This document shows, one piece after another, positions 14,959-22,027 of a stretch of 22,710 bases of DNA (its first letter is position 1; each line of letters begins with the position of its first letter). Both the position numbers and the translations under genes were made by a program. This DNA comes from Betaproteobacteria bacterium (GTDB lineage Bacteria > Pseudomonadota > Gammaproteobacteria > Burkholderiales > Rhodocyclaceae). The notes under the pieces are model-generated. The model saw only the letters and a program-made list of their open reading frames with translations. It searched no databases and was not told the DNA's origin. The stretch is from the NCBI GenBank assembly GCA_016703785.1, contig JADJBM010000007.1, positions 1-22,710 on the forward strand, given 5' to 3'.

Positions 14959-16098
14959 ATGCTTCTTGATATCCAAGAGGCCTTGCAGAATGGAAAGGCC
15001 ATGATCGCCGAAGGAAAGCTGCAACTCGAAGTGGTATGGGATGGCAAGCAGATAACCGGCGTGTCGGTCCAGTCGAGCCGGCCTCTGGCTGCCTGCCGTG
15101 TCCTCGAGGGCAAGCCGGCTGAAGAGGTGATGCGCCTGGTGCCGCTCCTGTTCAGCGTGTGCGGGCGGGCGCAGGGAGTTGCCGCCGCCGCCGCCTGCGA
15201 AGCGGCACGCGGCATCGCACCGAATGACCTGGTGGTGGTGGCGCGCGAACGCGCCATCGCCGGGGAATGCCTGCAGGAATACACCTGGCGACTGCTGATC
15301 GACCTGCCCGCCCTGCTCGGCGAGGCGGCGCGGCCGGGCGAGCTGGCCGACCTGCGCCGGCGTATCGGCACGGCGCGGGATGAGTTGCGCTGGCACGACG
15401 TGGCCGGCGCTGCGGAAGAACTGTTGGAGCGTGCCGTGTACGAGATGTCGCCGCGCGTCTGGCTCGGCTTGCGTCCGGCGAGTTTCGAGAAATGGGTGGC
15501 GCGCGGCGAAGCGCCCATGCAACGCATGCTGGCGCGGCTGCGCACCTTGCGGCTGGGCGGGGATTTCGGTCTGCTGCCGTGGCTGGGGGAGGCGGATCTC
15601 CTGGCGCTATCCGCCCGGCTGGATGTCGAGCCCGATTTCTCGCAACGGCCAACCTGGCAGGGCGAGCCGGCGGAAACCGGCGCCCTGGCGCGCCAGCTGG
15701 GGCATCCGGTGCTGGCGCGGGAAGTCGGCCAGTATGGCGCCACGGCCGCGGCGCGGCTGCTGGCGCGCCTGCCGAACTGGCGCAATTGCCCGAGCAGCTG
15801 CGTCAGCCGCGCGCAGTGGGCATCCGTTGCACCTCGCCGCGGCCGGGCAGCGGCATCGCGGCGGTGGAGACGGCGCGCGGCACGCTGCTGCACCAGGTGA
15901 CGCTGGCGGGCGATCATGTGGCGCATTACCGCATCGTCGCGCCGACGGAATGGAATTTCCATCCGCGCGGCGCCTTTCGTGCGCGGCCTGCTGGGCTGCC
16001 CGGCGAAGAGCGAGACGGAGGCGCGCGGCGCCGCCGGCCTGCTGGCGCATGCGCTGGATCCCTGCGTGGCCTACGAAGTGAGCGTGGCGCGTGCATGA
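14959..16098 (+). pseudogene. hoxV: HoxV/HupK-like hydrogenase maturation protein, two compensating frameshifts
   Basis: About 379 residues after repair. HoxV/HupK proteins are degenerate copies of the hydrogenase large subunit thought to hold or pass on the Fe(CN)2CO group during assembly. LLFSVCGRAQGVAAAAACEA stands where HoxH has RLCGICPVSHH, and ALDPCVAYEV near the end replaces DPCLSCATH, so each site keeps one cysteine. The frame shifts near 15765-15780 (one base missing; then LAQLPEQLRQPRAVG) and returns near 15973 (one extra t in gccttt; then FVRGLLGCPAKSE). Without those indels the protein reads straight to TGA 16096-16098, overlapping hypA by eight bases. The overlap implies an ancestral intact gene. 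HoxV is usual beside membrane-bound hydrogenases, less so here. Sequencing error is a likely cause. Confidence 0.72.
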
Positions 16099-16432
16099 AA
16101 TGAGCCTGGCGGAAGGCGTGCTGCAGATCATCGAGGATCATGCCAGGACAAACGGATTTGCGCGCGTGAAGACGGTGTGGCTGGAGATCGGCGCGCTCTC
16201 CGGCGTCGAGACGGAGTCGATGCGCTTCTGCTTCGATGCGGTGACGCGCGGCAGCGTGGCGGAGGGCGCCGCGCTGGAGATCGTCGCCGTGCCGGGCAGC
16301 AGCTGGTGCATGCAGTGCGGCGTGTCGGTGCCGGTGGCGGAGCGCTACGACCCCTGTCCGCGCTGCGGCGGCTACCAGCTGCAGGTGCAGGGCGGCACGG
16401 AGATGCGGGTGAAAGAACTTGAGGTGGAGTAG
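16091..16432 (+). CDS. hypA: Hydrogenase nickel incorporation protein HypA
   Basis: The product is 113 residues. GTG 16091 was chosen because it gives MHEMSLAEGVLQII: the His right after the start is the conserved nickel ligand and must be residue 2. The zinc site is visible as CMQC near residue 73 and CPRC near residue 90. HypA works with HypB to deliver nickel to the HoxH precursor. It overlaps hoxV and is followed by hypB after nine bases with AGTAGGAG as the ribosome site. Confidence 0.95.
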   Translation: MHEMSLAEGVLQIIEDHARTNGFARVKTVWLEIGALSGVETESMRFCFDAVTRGSVAEGAALEIVAVPGSSWCMQCGVSVPVAERYDPCPRCGGYQLQVQGGTEMRVKELEVE

Positions 16433-16441
16433 GAGACAACC

Positions 16442-17325
16442 ATGTGTACAGTTTGCGGCTGCGGCCAGGGCGAAACGACGATCGAAGGTGGGCATGAGCA
16501 CGAGCATCGCGAAGAGGCAGGTGCAGCCATGACCACCATCACGAGGGCGAGCATGGGCACACGCATCCGCATGCGCCAGGCGGCTTCAGCTACGCGCCGC
16601 GCCATGCACATCCTCACGATCATGAGCACGGACAGGGTCACACGCATGCGCCGGGTCTTTCGCCAGGCCGCATGGTGCAGATCGAGCAGGACATCCTTGC
16701 CAAGAACAACGCCTACGCCGACGCCAACCGCAAGGAATGGAAGGCGCGCGGCCTCTTTGCGGCGAACCTCGTCTCCAGTCCCGGCTCGGGCAAGACCACA
16801 TTGCTCGTCGAGACCATCGGCCGGCTCGCCGGCCGCCATCCGCTGGCGGTGATCGAGGGCGACCAGCAGACCAGCAACGATGCCGAGCGCATCCGCGCCA
16901 CCGGCGCCCAGGCCATCCAGGTGAACACCGGCAAGGGCTGCCACCTCGACGCGCACATGGTCGGCCACGCCTTCGAGCGGCTCGACCTCGCGCAGGGCGG
17001 CCTGCTGCTCATCGAGAACGTCGGCAACCTGGTGTGCCCGGCGGAGTTCGACCTCGGCGAGGCGCACAAGGTGGTGATCCTCTCCGTCACCGAGGGCGAG
17101 GACAAGCCGCTCAAGTACCCCAACATGTTCGCCGCCAGCGACCTCATGCTGCTGACCAAGGTCGACCTGCTGCCGCACCTGGATTTCGACGTGGCGAAGT
17201 GCCTCGACTACGCGCGCCGCGTCAATCCCAAGATCGAAGTGCTGCAGGTCTCGGCGAAGAGTGGCGAGGGCATGGACGGCTGGCTGGCCTGGCTGGAGCA
17301 GGGCGTCGCCGCAGCGAAGCACTGA
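16442..17325 (+). pseudogene. hypB: Hydrogenase nickel GTPase HypB, one frameshift in the His-rich part
   Basis: ATG 16442 starts MCTVCGCGQGETTIEGGHEH, the N-terminal CxxCGC nickel site followed by the start of a His-rich stretch. After GAA (about 16527) the frame shifts by one base. The continuing frame gives HDHHHEGEHGHTHPHAPGG, then RHAHPHDHEHGQGHTHAPGL, and the GTPase domain: NLVSSPGSGKTTLLVETI (P-loop), VIEGDQQTSND, NTGKGCHLDAHM (metal site at the dimer interface), LLIENVGNLVCPAEFDLGE and LLTKVDLLPHLDFD, ending at TGA 17323-17325. One missing base restores about 294 residues. The GTPase domain alone could be made from an internal ATG at 16672, without the nickel-storing His tract. The position in a repetitive cat/cac tract makes a sequencing error likely. 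Confidence 0.85.
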
Positions 17326-17326
17326 G

Positions 17327-19687
17327 ATGCTGCAACCCGCCCGATCCCCTGCTGTTGTCGGTCGCCGCATCCGCGTGCGCGGACAGGTGCAGGGCGTCGG
17401 CTTCCGTCCCTTCGTCTATCGACTCGCTCAGGAACTCGGCATTGTCGGCTGGGTGCGCAATGACGGCGAAGGCGTGGACATCGAGGCGCAGGGCAATCTG
17501 CAGGCTGTCGAGACGCTGATCGTGCGGCTTGAAACGGAAGCACCGCCGCTGGCCAGCGTGACCGCTGTCGAAGTGTGCGAAGCTACCACCAGCGTCGTGC
17601 ACGGCTTCGAAATCAAAGTCAGCAGCCACGGTACGGCGAACACCTCAGTCACGCCCGACACGGCGACCTGCGCGGACTGTCTCGCCGAACTCTTCGATCC
17701 CGCCGACCGGCGCTCGCGCCATGCCTTCATCAACTGCACGCATTGCGGCCCGCGCTACACGATTGCACGGTCGCTGCCCTACGACCGGCCCCACACCAGC
17801 ATGGCGGCCTTCGCCCTATGTCCGGCCTGCCGGGCCGAGTACGAAAACCCGGCCGACCGCCGCTTCCACGCCCAGCCGAATGCCTGCCCCCATTGTGGCC
17901 CGCGCCTCGCGTTGCGAGACGCGGCGGGCGGCCCGCACAATGTCGATGACCCGATCGCCGAAACCCTGGCGCGCCTGCAGCGTGGCGAGATCGTCGCCAT
18001 CAAGGGCCTTGGCGGCTACCACCTCGTCTGCGATGCGACAAACCCTGCGACCGTGACGCGGCTGCGAGAACGCAAGAACCGTGAGGAGAAGCCCTTCGCC
18101 GTGATGCTGGCGAATGCCGCCTCCGTCGTGCGTTATGTAGAAATGAGCGACGCAGAGTGCGCCCTGCTCGAATCGCGCGAGCGGCCTGTGGTGCTGCTGA
18201 AAAAGCACGCCGTCTGCGACGAAACGCTGGCCGGCGTGGCGCCGGGCCTGCAGGAACTCGGCGCCATGCTGCCGTGCACGCCGATCCAGTTCCTGCTCTT
18301 CCATGAAGCAGCCGGGCGGCCGGCCGGCAACGACTGGCTCGCCGTTCCGCAGCGACTGACTTTGGTGATGACCAGCGCCAACCCCGGCGGCGAACCCATC
18401 GTGCGCGAGGACGACGAGGCGCTCGAGCGCCTGGCCGGCATCGCCGACGCCTACCTCATGCACGACCGCGCCATCGTCACGCGGGTGGACGACAGCGTCA
18501 TCCGCGCAACCTTCCCCCTCTCCCCCGGCGGGGGAGAGGGTTGGGGTGAGGGGAAGGGGGGATTCCAATTCATCCGCCGCGCCAGAGGATTCACCCCCCA
18601 GGCCATCAAGCTGCCGCGCAGCGGTCCGTCCGTCCTCGCCACCGGCGGCTTCCTGAAAAACACCATCTGCCTCACGCGCGGCGACGAAGCCTTCCTATCC
18701 CAGCACATCGGCGACCTCGACAACGCGCCGACCTGCCGCGCGCTGGAAGACACCGCGCAGCGCATGATGAACCTGCTGGAGATCGAGCCGGAAGTTGTCG
18801 CCCACGACCTGCACCCGGATTTCCACAGTACGCGCTTCGCCGCCGATTTCGCGCGCGACCGCGGCCTGAAGACCGTCGCAGTGCAGCACCACCATGCGCA
18901 CATCGCCGCGGTAGCAGCGGAGCACCGTGCCACCGGGCCGCTGCTGGGACTCGCACTGGACGGTGTCGGCATGGGCACCGACAAGGGAAGCTGGGGCGGC
19001 GAACTGCTGCAGGTGGACAACGAGCGCTTCGCCCGCCTCGGCCACCTGCGCGAACTGGCACTGCCCGGCGGCGACAAGGCGGCGCGAGAACCGTGGCGCA
19101 TGGCCGCCGCGGCGCTCTTCGCGCTGGGCCGCGGTGGCGAGATCAAGGAGAGTATCCACGCAGCAGCGCGCGGCCGGTGCGGTCGCCATGATGCTGGCGG
19201 CAACGCACACACGCCGCCCACCTCGAGCTGCGGCCGGCTCTTCGACGCGGCGGCGGGGCTGGCCGGCGTGCGCGAAGTCGCCGCCTTCGAAGGCCAGGCG
19301 GCGATGCTTTACGAAAGTCAGGCTCTGCAGTACGGCGAGGTGGAGCCGATGCAGGACGGTTTCGCGCTGGGCGAGGACGGCACGCTCGACCTGCTTCCTT
19401 TGCTCGGCCGTCTCGCCGATGAGCGTGATACGGGAATTGCCGCCGCGCTGTTCCACGCCACGCTGGCGGCGGCGCTGGCGGAATGGGCGCGACGCGCGGC
19501 GGAGGAAACGGGGCTGTCTCGCATCGCTCTCGGCGGCGGCTGCTTCCTCAACAGGATATTGAGCGAAGGCGTGCGGCGCCGGCTGGAAACGGCCGGCCTC
19601 GAAGTGCTGCAAGCGCGGCGGGCACCGCCCAACGACGGCGGCCTCAGTCTGGGGCAGGCCTGTGTGGCGATGCAAAGCGGTGGTTGA
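17327..19687 (+). CDS. hypF: Carbamoyltransferase HypF with an in-frame REP insertion
   Basis: The product is 786 residues from ATG 17327, one base after the hypB stop. HypF makes the cyanide ligands from carbamoyl phosphate and passes carbamoyl to HypE. The acylphosphatase domain comes first (RVRGQVQGVGFRPFVYRLAQ, residues ~14-100). Zinc-finger pairs follow (CADC, CTHC, CPAC, CPHC), then the YrdC-like domain (IKGLGGYHLVCDATNPATVT, KNREEKPFAVML) and the Kae1-like domain (QHHHAHIAAV, LALDGVGMGTDKGSWGGELL, SSCGRLFDAAAGL, LGGGCFLNRIL). Residues about 396-414 are encoded by a REP-like palindrome and read FPLSPGGGEGWGEGKGG. Residues about 608-630 (bases 19155-19210) are out of register: the +1 frame there reads AAGAVAMMLAATHT, as in other HypF proteins, so two compensating indels are present. 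All key motifs survive. Confidence 0.93.
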   Translation: MLQPARSPAVVGRRIRVRGQVQGVGFRPFVYRLAQELGIVGWVRNDGEGVDIEAQGNLQAVETLIVRLETEAPPLASVTAVEVCEATTSVVHGFEIKVSSHGTANTSVTPDTATCADCLAELFDPADRRSRHAFINCTHCGPRYTIARSLPYDRPHTSMAAFALCPACRAEYENPADRRFHAQPNACPHCGPRLALRDAAGGPHNVDDPIAETLARLQRGEIVAIKGLGGYHLVCDATNPATVTRLRERKNREEKPFAVMLANAASVVRYVEMSDAECALLESRERPVVLLKKHAVCDETLAGVAPGLQELGAMLPCTPIQFLLFHEAAGRPAGNDWLAVPQRLTLVMTSANPGGEPIVREDDEALERLAGIADAYLMHDRAIVTRVDDSVIRATFPLSPGGGEGWGEGKGGFQFIRRARGFTPQAIKLPRSGPSVLATGGFLKNTICLTRGDEAFLSQHIGDLDNAPTCRALEDTAQRMMNLLEIEPEVVAHDLHPDFHSTRFAADFARDRGLKTVAVQHHHAHIAAVAAEHRATGPLLGLALDGVGMGTDKGSWGGELLQVDNERFARLGHLRELALPGGDKAAREPWRMAAAALFALGRGGEIKESIHAAARGRCGRHDAGGNAHTPPTSSCGRLFDAAAGLAGVREVAAFEGQAAMLYESQALQYGEVEPMQDGFALGEDGTLDLLPLLGRLADERDTGIAAALFHATLAAALAEWARRAAEETGLSRIALGGGCFLNRILSEGVRRRLETAGLEVLQARRAPPNDGGLSLGQACVAMQSGG
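18516..18557 (+). repeat. REP-like palindrome inside the hypF coding sequence
   Basis: The stem is CCCTCTCCCCC (18516-18526) with GGGGGAGAGGG (18530-18540), followed by the tail TTGGGGTGAGGGGAAGG. It is the same element as those at 14275, 21542, 21610 and 21989, in the forward orientation. It is in frame and adds a Gly-, Pro- and Glu-rich insert between DDSVIRA and FIRRARGF, where other HypF proteins have a short loop. Confidence 0.85.
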
Positions 19688-19706
19688 TAATTTTCCGGGA
19701 GATTAA

Positions 19707-20153
19707 ATGAAGAAGAACGGGCTGCTCGGTTTGCTGTTGGCGATGATGGTGCTGGTGACGGGATGCGCTTCGGTGCCGATGGCATCCGACGACGCTGATA
19801 CCCAGAGCAAACGCTTCCAGGCCAAGCCCGACAAGTCGATCATTTACTTGTATCGCAACGAAACCTTCGGTGGCGCAATTGCGATGACAGTATCACTGGA
19901 TGACAGGCTGGCAGGCGAAAGCGCGCCCAAAACGTATTTCATGTGGGAAGTGGAACCAGGGCAGCACGTCCTCAAATCCCATGCCGAGAACGTTTCAATT
20001 CTATTGCTAACGACGGAGGCCGGTAAGAACTACTACGTCTGGCAGGAGGTGAAATTGGGAGCCCTATACGCACGTTCTCGGCTACAGCAGGTAGATGAAG
20101 CAACAGGACGACAGGGCGTGCTCGAGTGCAAACGCGCACAGTCCGCGTTCTGA
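19707..20153 (+). CDS. Putative lipoprotein, DUF2846-like, inside the hyp operon
   Basis: The product is 148 residues from ATG 19707 with GGGAG about six bases upstream. It has a lipoprotein signal: KK near the start, hydrophobic LLGLLLAMMVLVTGC, and lipobox LVTGC with the modified Cys at residue 20. The rest resembles DUF2846 proteins: KPDKSIIYLYRNETFGGAIA, DDRLAGESAPKTYFMWEVEP, GQHVLKSHAENV, TTEAGKNYYVWQEVKLGAL. It is exported and anchored in a membrane, so it cannot take part directly in cytoplasmic hydrogenase maturation. It sits 19 bases after hypF and 21 bases before hypC. Its base composition is more A/T-rich than its neighbours', which suggests later insertion into the operon. Confidence 0.75.
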   Translation: MKKNGLLGLLLAMMVLVTGCASVPMASDDADTQSKRFQAKPDKSIIYLYRNETFGGAIAMTVSLDDRLAGESAPKTYFMWEVEPGQHVLKSHAENVSILLLTTEAGKNYYVWQEVKLGALYARSRLQQVDEATGRQGVLECKRAQSAF

Positions 20154-20174
20154 ACCCGATAAAAGGATTACGCC

Positions 20175-20412
20175 ATGTGTCTCGCCATTCCGGTCAAGGT
20201 GGTTGAACTTCGCGAAGGCGATCAGGCGATGGTCGACGTCGGCGGCGTGCGCAAGGAGATCTCCCTTGGCGCTGGTGGACGGCATCGCCGTCGGCGACTA
20301 CGTCATCCTGCATGTCGGCTTTGCCATCCAGAAGCTCGACGCGGAGGAGGCCGAGAAGACCCTGGCGCTGTTCGCCGAGCTGGAAGAAAGCATGGGTAAC
20401 CCTGCCGCATGA
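20175..20412 (+). pseudogene. hypC: Hydrogenase assembly chaperone HypC, one frameshift
   Basis: ATG 20175 gives MCLAIPVKVVELREGDQAMV, the family start with the essential Cys at residue 2 that binds the Fe(CN)2CO unit with HypD. The frame breaks near 20265 (ctcccttggcg; removing one t gives KEISLALVDGIAVGDYVILH) and continues VGFAIQKLDAEEAEKTLALF to TGA 20410-20412, for about 78 residues in all. AAAGGA lies about eight bases before the ATG. The stop overlaps the hypD ATG (ATGA). Apart from the extra base the protein is complete and typical. Confidence 0.85.
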
Positions 20413-21529
20413 AGTACATCAACGAATTCCGCGACGGCAAAACGGCGCGCACGCTGGCCGGCGCCATCGCACGCGAGGTGCAGCCCGAGCGCCGCTACCA
20501 CATCATGGAATTCTGCGGCGGCCACACCCACGCCATTTCCCGCTACGGCCTCTCCGACCTGCTGCCGGACAACATCCGCCTCATCCACGGCCCCGGCTGT
20601 CCGGTGTGCCGCCCATCGGCCGCATCGACAATGCCATCGATCTCGCCCTGAATAAAGGCGTGATACTCGCCAGCTACGGCGACTGCCTGCGCGTGCCGGC
20701 CTCGGGCGGATTGTCGCTCTTGAAGGCCAAGGCCGGGGTTGGCAACATGCGTGCCGACGTGCGCATGGTGTACTCCAGCGCCGACGCGCCTGCTGGCACA
20801 GGACAACCCCGGGCGCGAAGTGGTGTTTTTCGCCATCGGCTTCGAGACCACCACGCCGCCGACGGCGGTGGTCCTCCAGCAGGCCGAAAGGCTCGGCCTC
20901 ACGAACTTCACGGTGTTCTGCAACCACGTGCTGACGCCCGCAGCCATCGCCAACATCCTCGAATCGCCGGAAGTCAGGCTGCACGGCACGGTGCCGCTCG
21001 ACGCCTTCATCGGCCCGGCCCACGTGTTGACGGTGATCGGCAGCCAGCCCTACGAGCATTTCGCCGAGGAATACGAGGAAGCCGGTGGTGATCGCCGGCT
21101 TGAGCCGCCTGACGTCATGCAGGCCATCCTCATGCTGGTGCGCCAGCTCAACGAGGGCCGCGCCGAAGTGGAGAACGAGCTCTCCCGCGCGGTAACGCGC
21201 GAGGGCAACGTCAAGGCGCAGAACCTGGTGGCCGAGGTGTTCGAGCCGAGGAAGAGCTTCGAATGGCGCGGCCTCAATGAAGTGCTCCTACAGCGCGCTG
21301 CGCATCAAGGCGAAGTACGCCGCCTTCGACGCCGAGCGCCGCTACGGCATCGAATACAAGTCCGTCGCCGACAACAAGGCCGGTGAGTGTGGCGCCATCC
21401 TGCGTGGCCTCAAGCGCCCGCAGGACTGCAAGATCTTCGGCACGGTAGCACGCCGGAGAACCCGATGGGCTCGTGCATGGTGAGTTCGAAGGAGCGTGCG
21501 CCGCGCATTACACCTACGGGCGTGGCTAA
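20409..21529 (+). pseudogene. hypD: Hydrogenase maturation factor HypD, many frameshifts
   Basis: HypD is an iron-sulfur scaffold that builds the Fe(CN)2CO group with HypC. Segments in successive frames join to about 373 residues, the normal length. ATG 20409 gives MKYINEFRDGKTARTLAGAI, EFCGGHTHAISRYGL and HGPGCPVC. After about 20617 come PIGRIDNAIDLALNKGVILA and YGDCLRVPASGG. After about 20795 come NPGREVVFFAIGFETTTPPT, NFTVFCNHVLTPAA and DVMQAILMLVRQLNEGRAEV. After about 21285 come YSALRIKAKYAAFDAERRYG and ECGAILRGLKRPQDCKIFGT. After about 21450 the reading is TPENPMGSCMVSS, and after about 21490 GACAAHYTYGRG and TAA 21527-21529. A compensating pair also occurs near 21078-21102. All conserved cysteine motifs remain readable. 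The breaks each repair by one or a few bases; as written the gene cannot make HypD. Confidence 0.85.
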
Positions 21530-21541
21530 AGATGCATCGGA

Positions 21542-21580
21542 CCCTCACCCAGCCCTCTCCCCGCGAGAGCGGGGAGAGGG
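21542..21580 (-). repeat. REP-like palindrome after hypD (reverse unit)
   Basis: CCCTCACCC (the reversed tail, from 21543) is followed by a perfect 12-base stem CCCTCTCCCCGC (21553-21564), loop GAGA, and GCGGGGAGAGGG (21569-21580). It starts 13 bases after the hypD stop and faces the next unit head to head. Confidence 0.85.
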
Positions 21581-21609
21581 GGACGACCAAAATGCCGTGG
21601 GCACATAAT

Positions 21610-21648
21610 CCCTCTCCCCGCTTGCGGGGAGAGGGTTGGGGTGAGGGG
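21610..21648 (+). repeat. REP-like palindrome ahead of the DUF559 gene (forward unit)
   Basis: A perfect 12-base stem CCCTCTCCCCGC (21610-21621), loop TT, and GCGGGGAGAGGG (21624-21635), then the tail TTGGGGTGAGGGG (21636-21648). With the reverse unit 29 bases upstream it forms a two-unit mosaic. The DUF559 start codon follows only three bases after the tail. Confidence 0.85.
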
Positions 21649-21651
21649 CAG

Positions 21652-21988
21652 ATGAGCGAAGTAGTTAGGAACATTACGCCGCAACCAGACCGATGACGAG
21701 CGGCGGCTATGGGGATATTTGCGAGACCGTCGCCTCGACGGCTGGAAGTTCAGGCGACAGCATGTTTGGCCCCCTATGTCCTTGACCTTTACTGCGCAGA
21801 AGCGAAGCTGGTGATCGAAGTCGATGGAGGGCAGCATGACTTGACGAACATAGGGAACACGATGAGGCGAGAACTGCCTCTATCTCAGGGAGCAGGGACT
21901 GAAGGTGATCTGATTCTGGAACGAAGTGATGGTGAAACACGACGGGCGCGTCCTCGAAGCCATTCATGAGGCGCTGGTGCCTCATCAG
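21652..21988 (+). pseudogene. DUF559 (Vsr-like) endonuclease gene, frameshifted, between REP units
   Basis: ATG 21652 gives SEVVRNITPQP. The frame then breaks several times, but the joined segments are unmistakable DUF559: DERRLWGYLRDRRLDGWKFR and RQHMFG; then PYVLDLYCAEAKLVIEVDGG and QHDLT; then EHDEARTA, LREQGLKVI, FWNEVMVKHDGRVLEAIHEA and LVPHQ. The core residues of the very-short-patch-repair-like nuclease fold are present: KFRRQ, Y(V)LDLYCAEAKL and the Asp of EVDGGQH. Such proteins are small single-domain nucleases of unclear role, often close to repeats. After HEALVPHQ the frame stays open through the next REP unit and into the first codons of hypE. At least four single-base breaks occur between 21700 and 21925. 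Decay or sequencing error are both possible. Confidence 0.75.
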
Positions 21989-22014
21989 CCCTTCCCGCGC
22001 GAGCGGGGAGAGGG
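21989..22014 (+). repeat. REP-like palindrome at the DUF559/hypE junction (degenerate)
   Basis: CCCTTCCCGC (21989-21998) pairs imperfectly with GCGGGGAGAGGG (22003-22014); the tail is shortened to GAAGGAGG. The GAAGGAGG at 22015-22022 is also the Shine-Dalgarno sequence of hypE, five bases before its ATG, so the remains of the repeat form part of the hypE ribosome site. Confidence 0.7.
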
Positions 22015-22027
22015 GAAGGAGGCGCCC

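Noticed and set aside
16442..16852. Separate 136-residue protein in the first frame of hypB
   Set aside because: Beyond residue 29 it becomes Arg/Thr-rich shadow sequence, while the shifted frame carries the expected His-rich tract and GTPase domain.
18340..18365. Fifth possible copy of the 26-base repeat inside hypF (CGCCGTTCCGCAGCGACTGA...)
   Set aside because: It encodes LAVPQRLTLVMTSAN, a segment that fits the normal HypF sequence there, so chance or codon constraint explains the similarity.
20175..21529. Programmed ribosomal frameshifting in hypC and hypD
   Set aside because: The sites lack shared slippery heptamers or downstream structures, and there are too many of them, in both directions. 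Sequencing error or decay is simpler.
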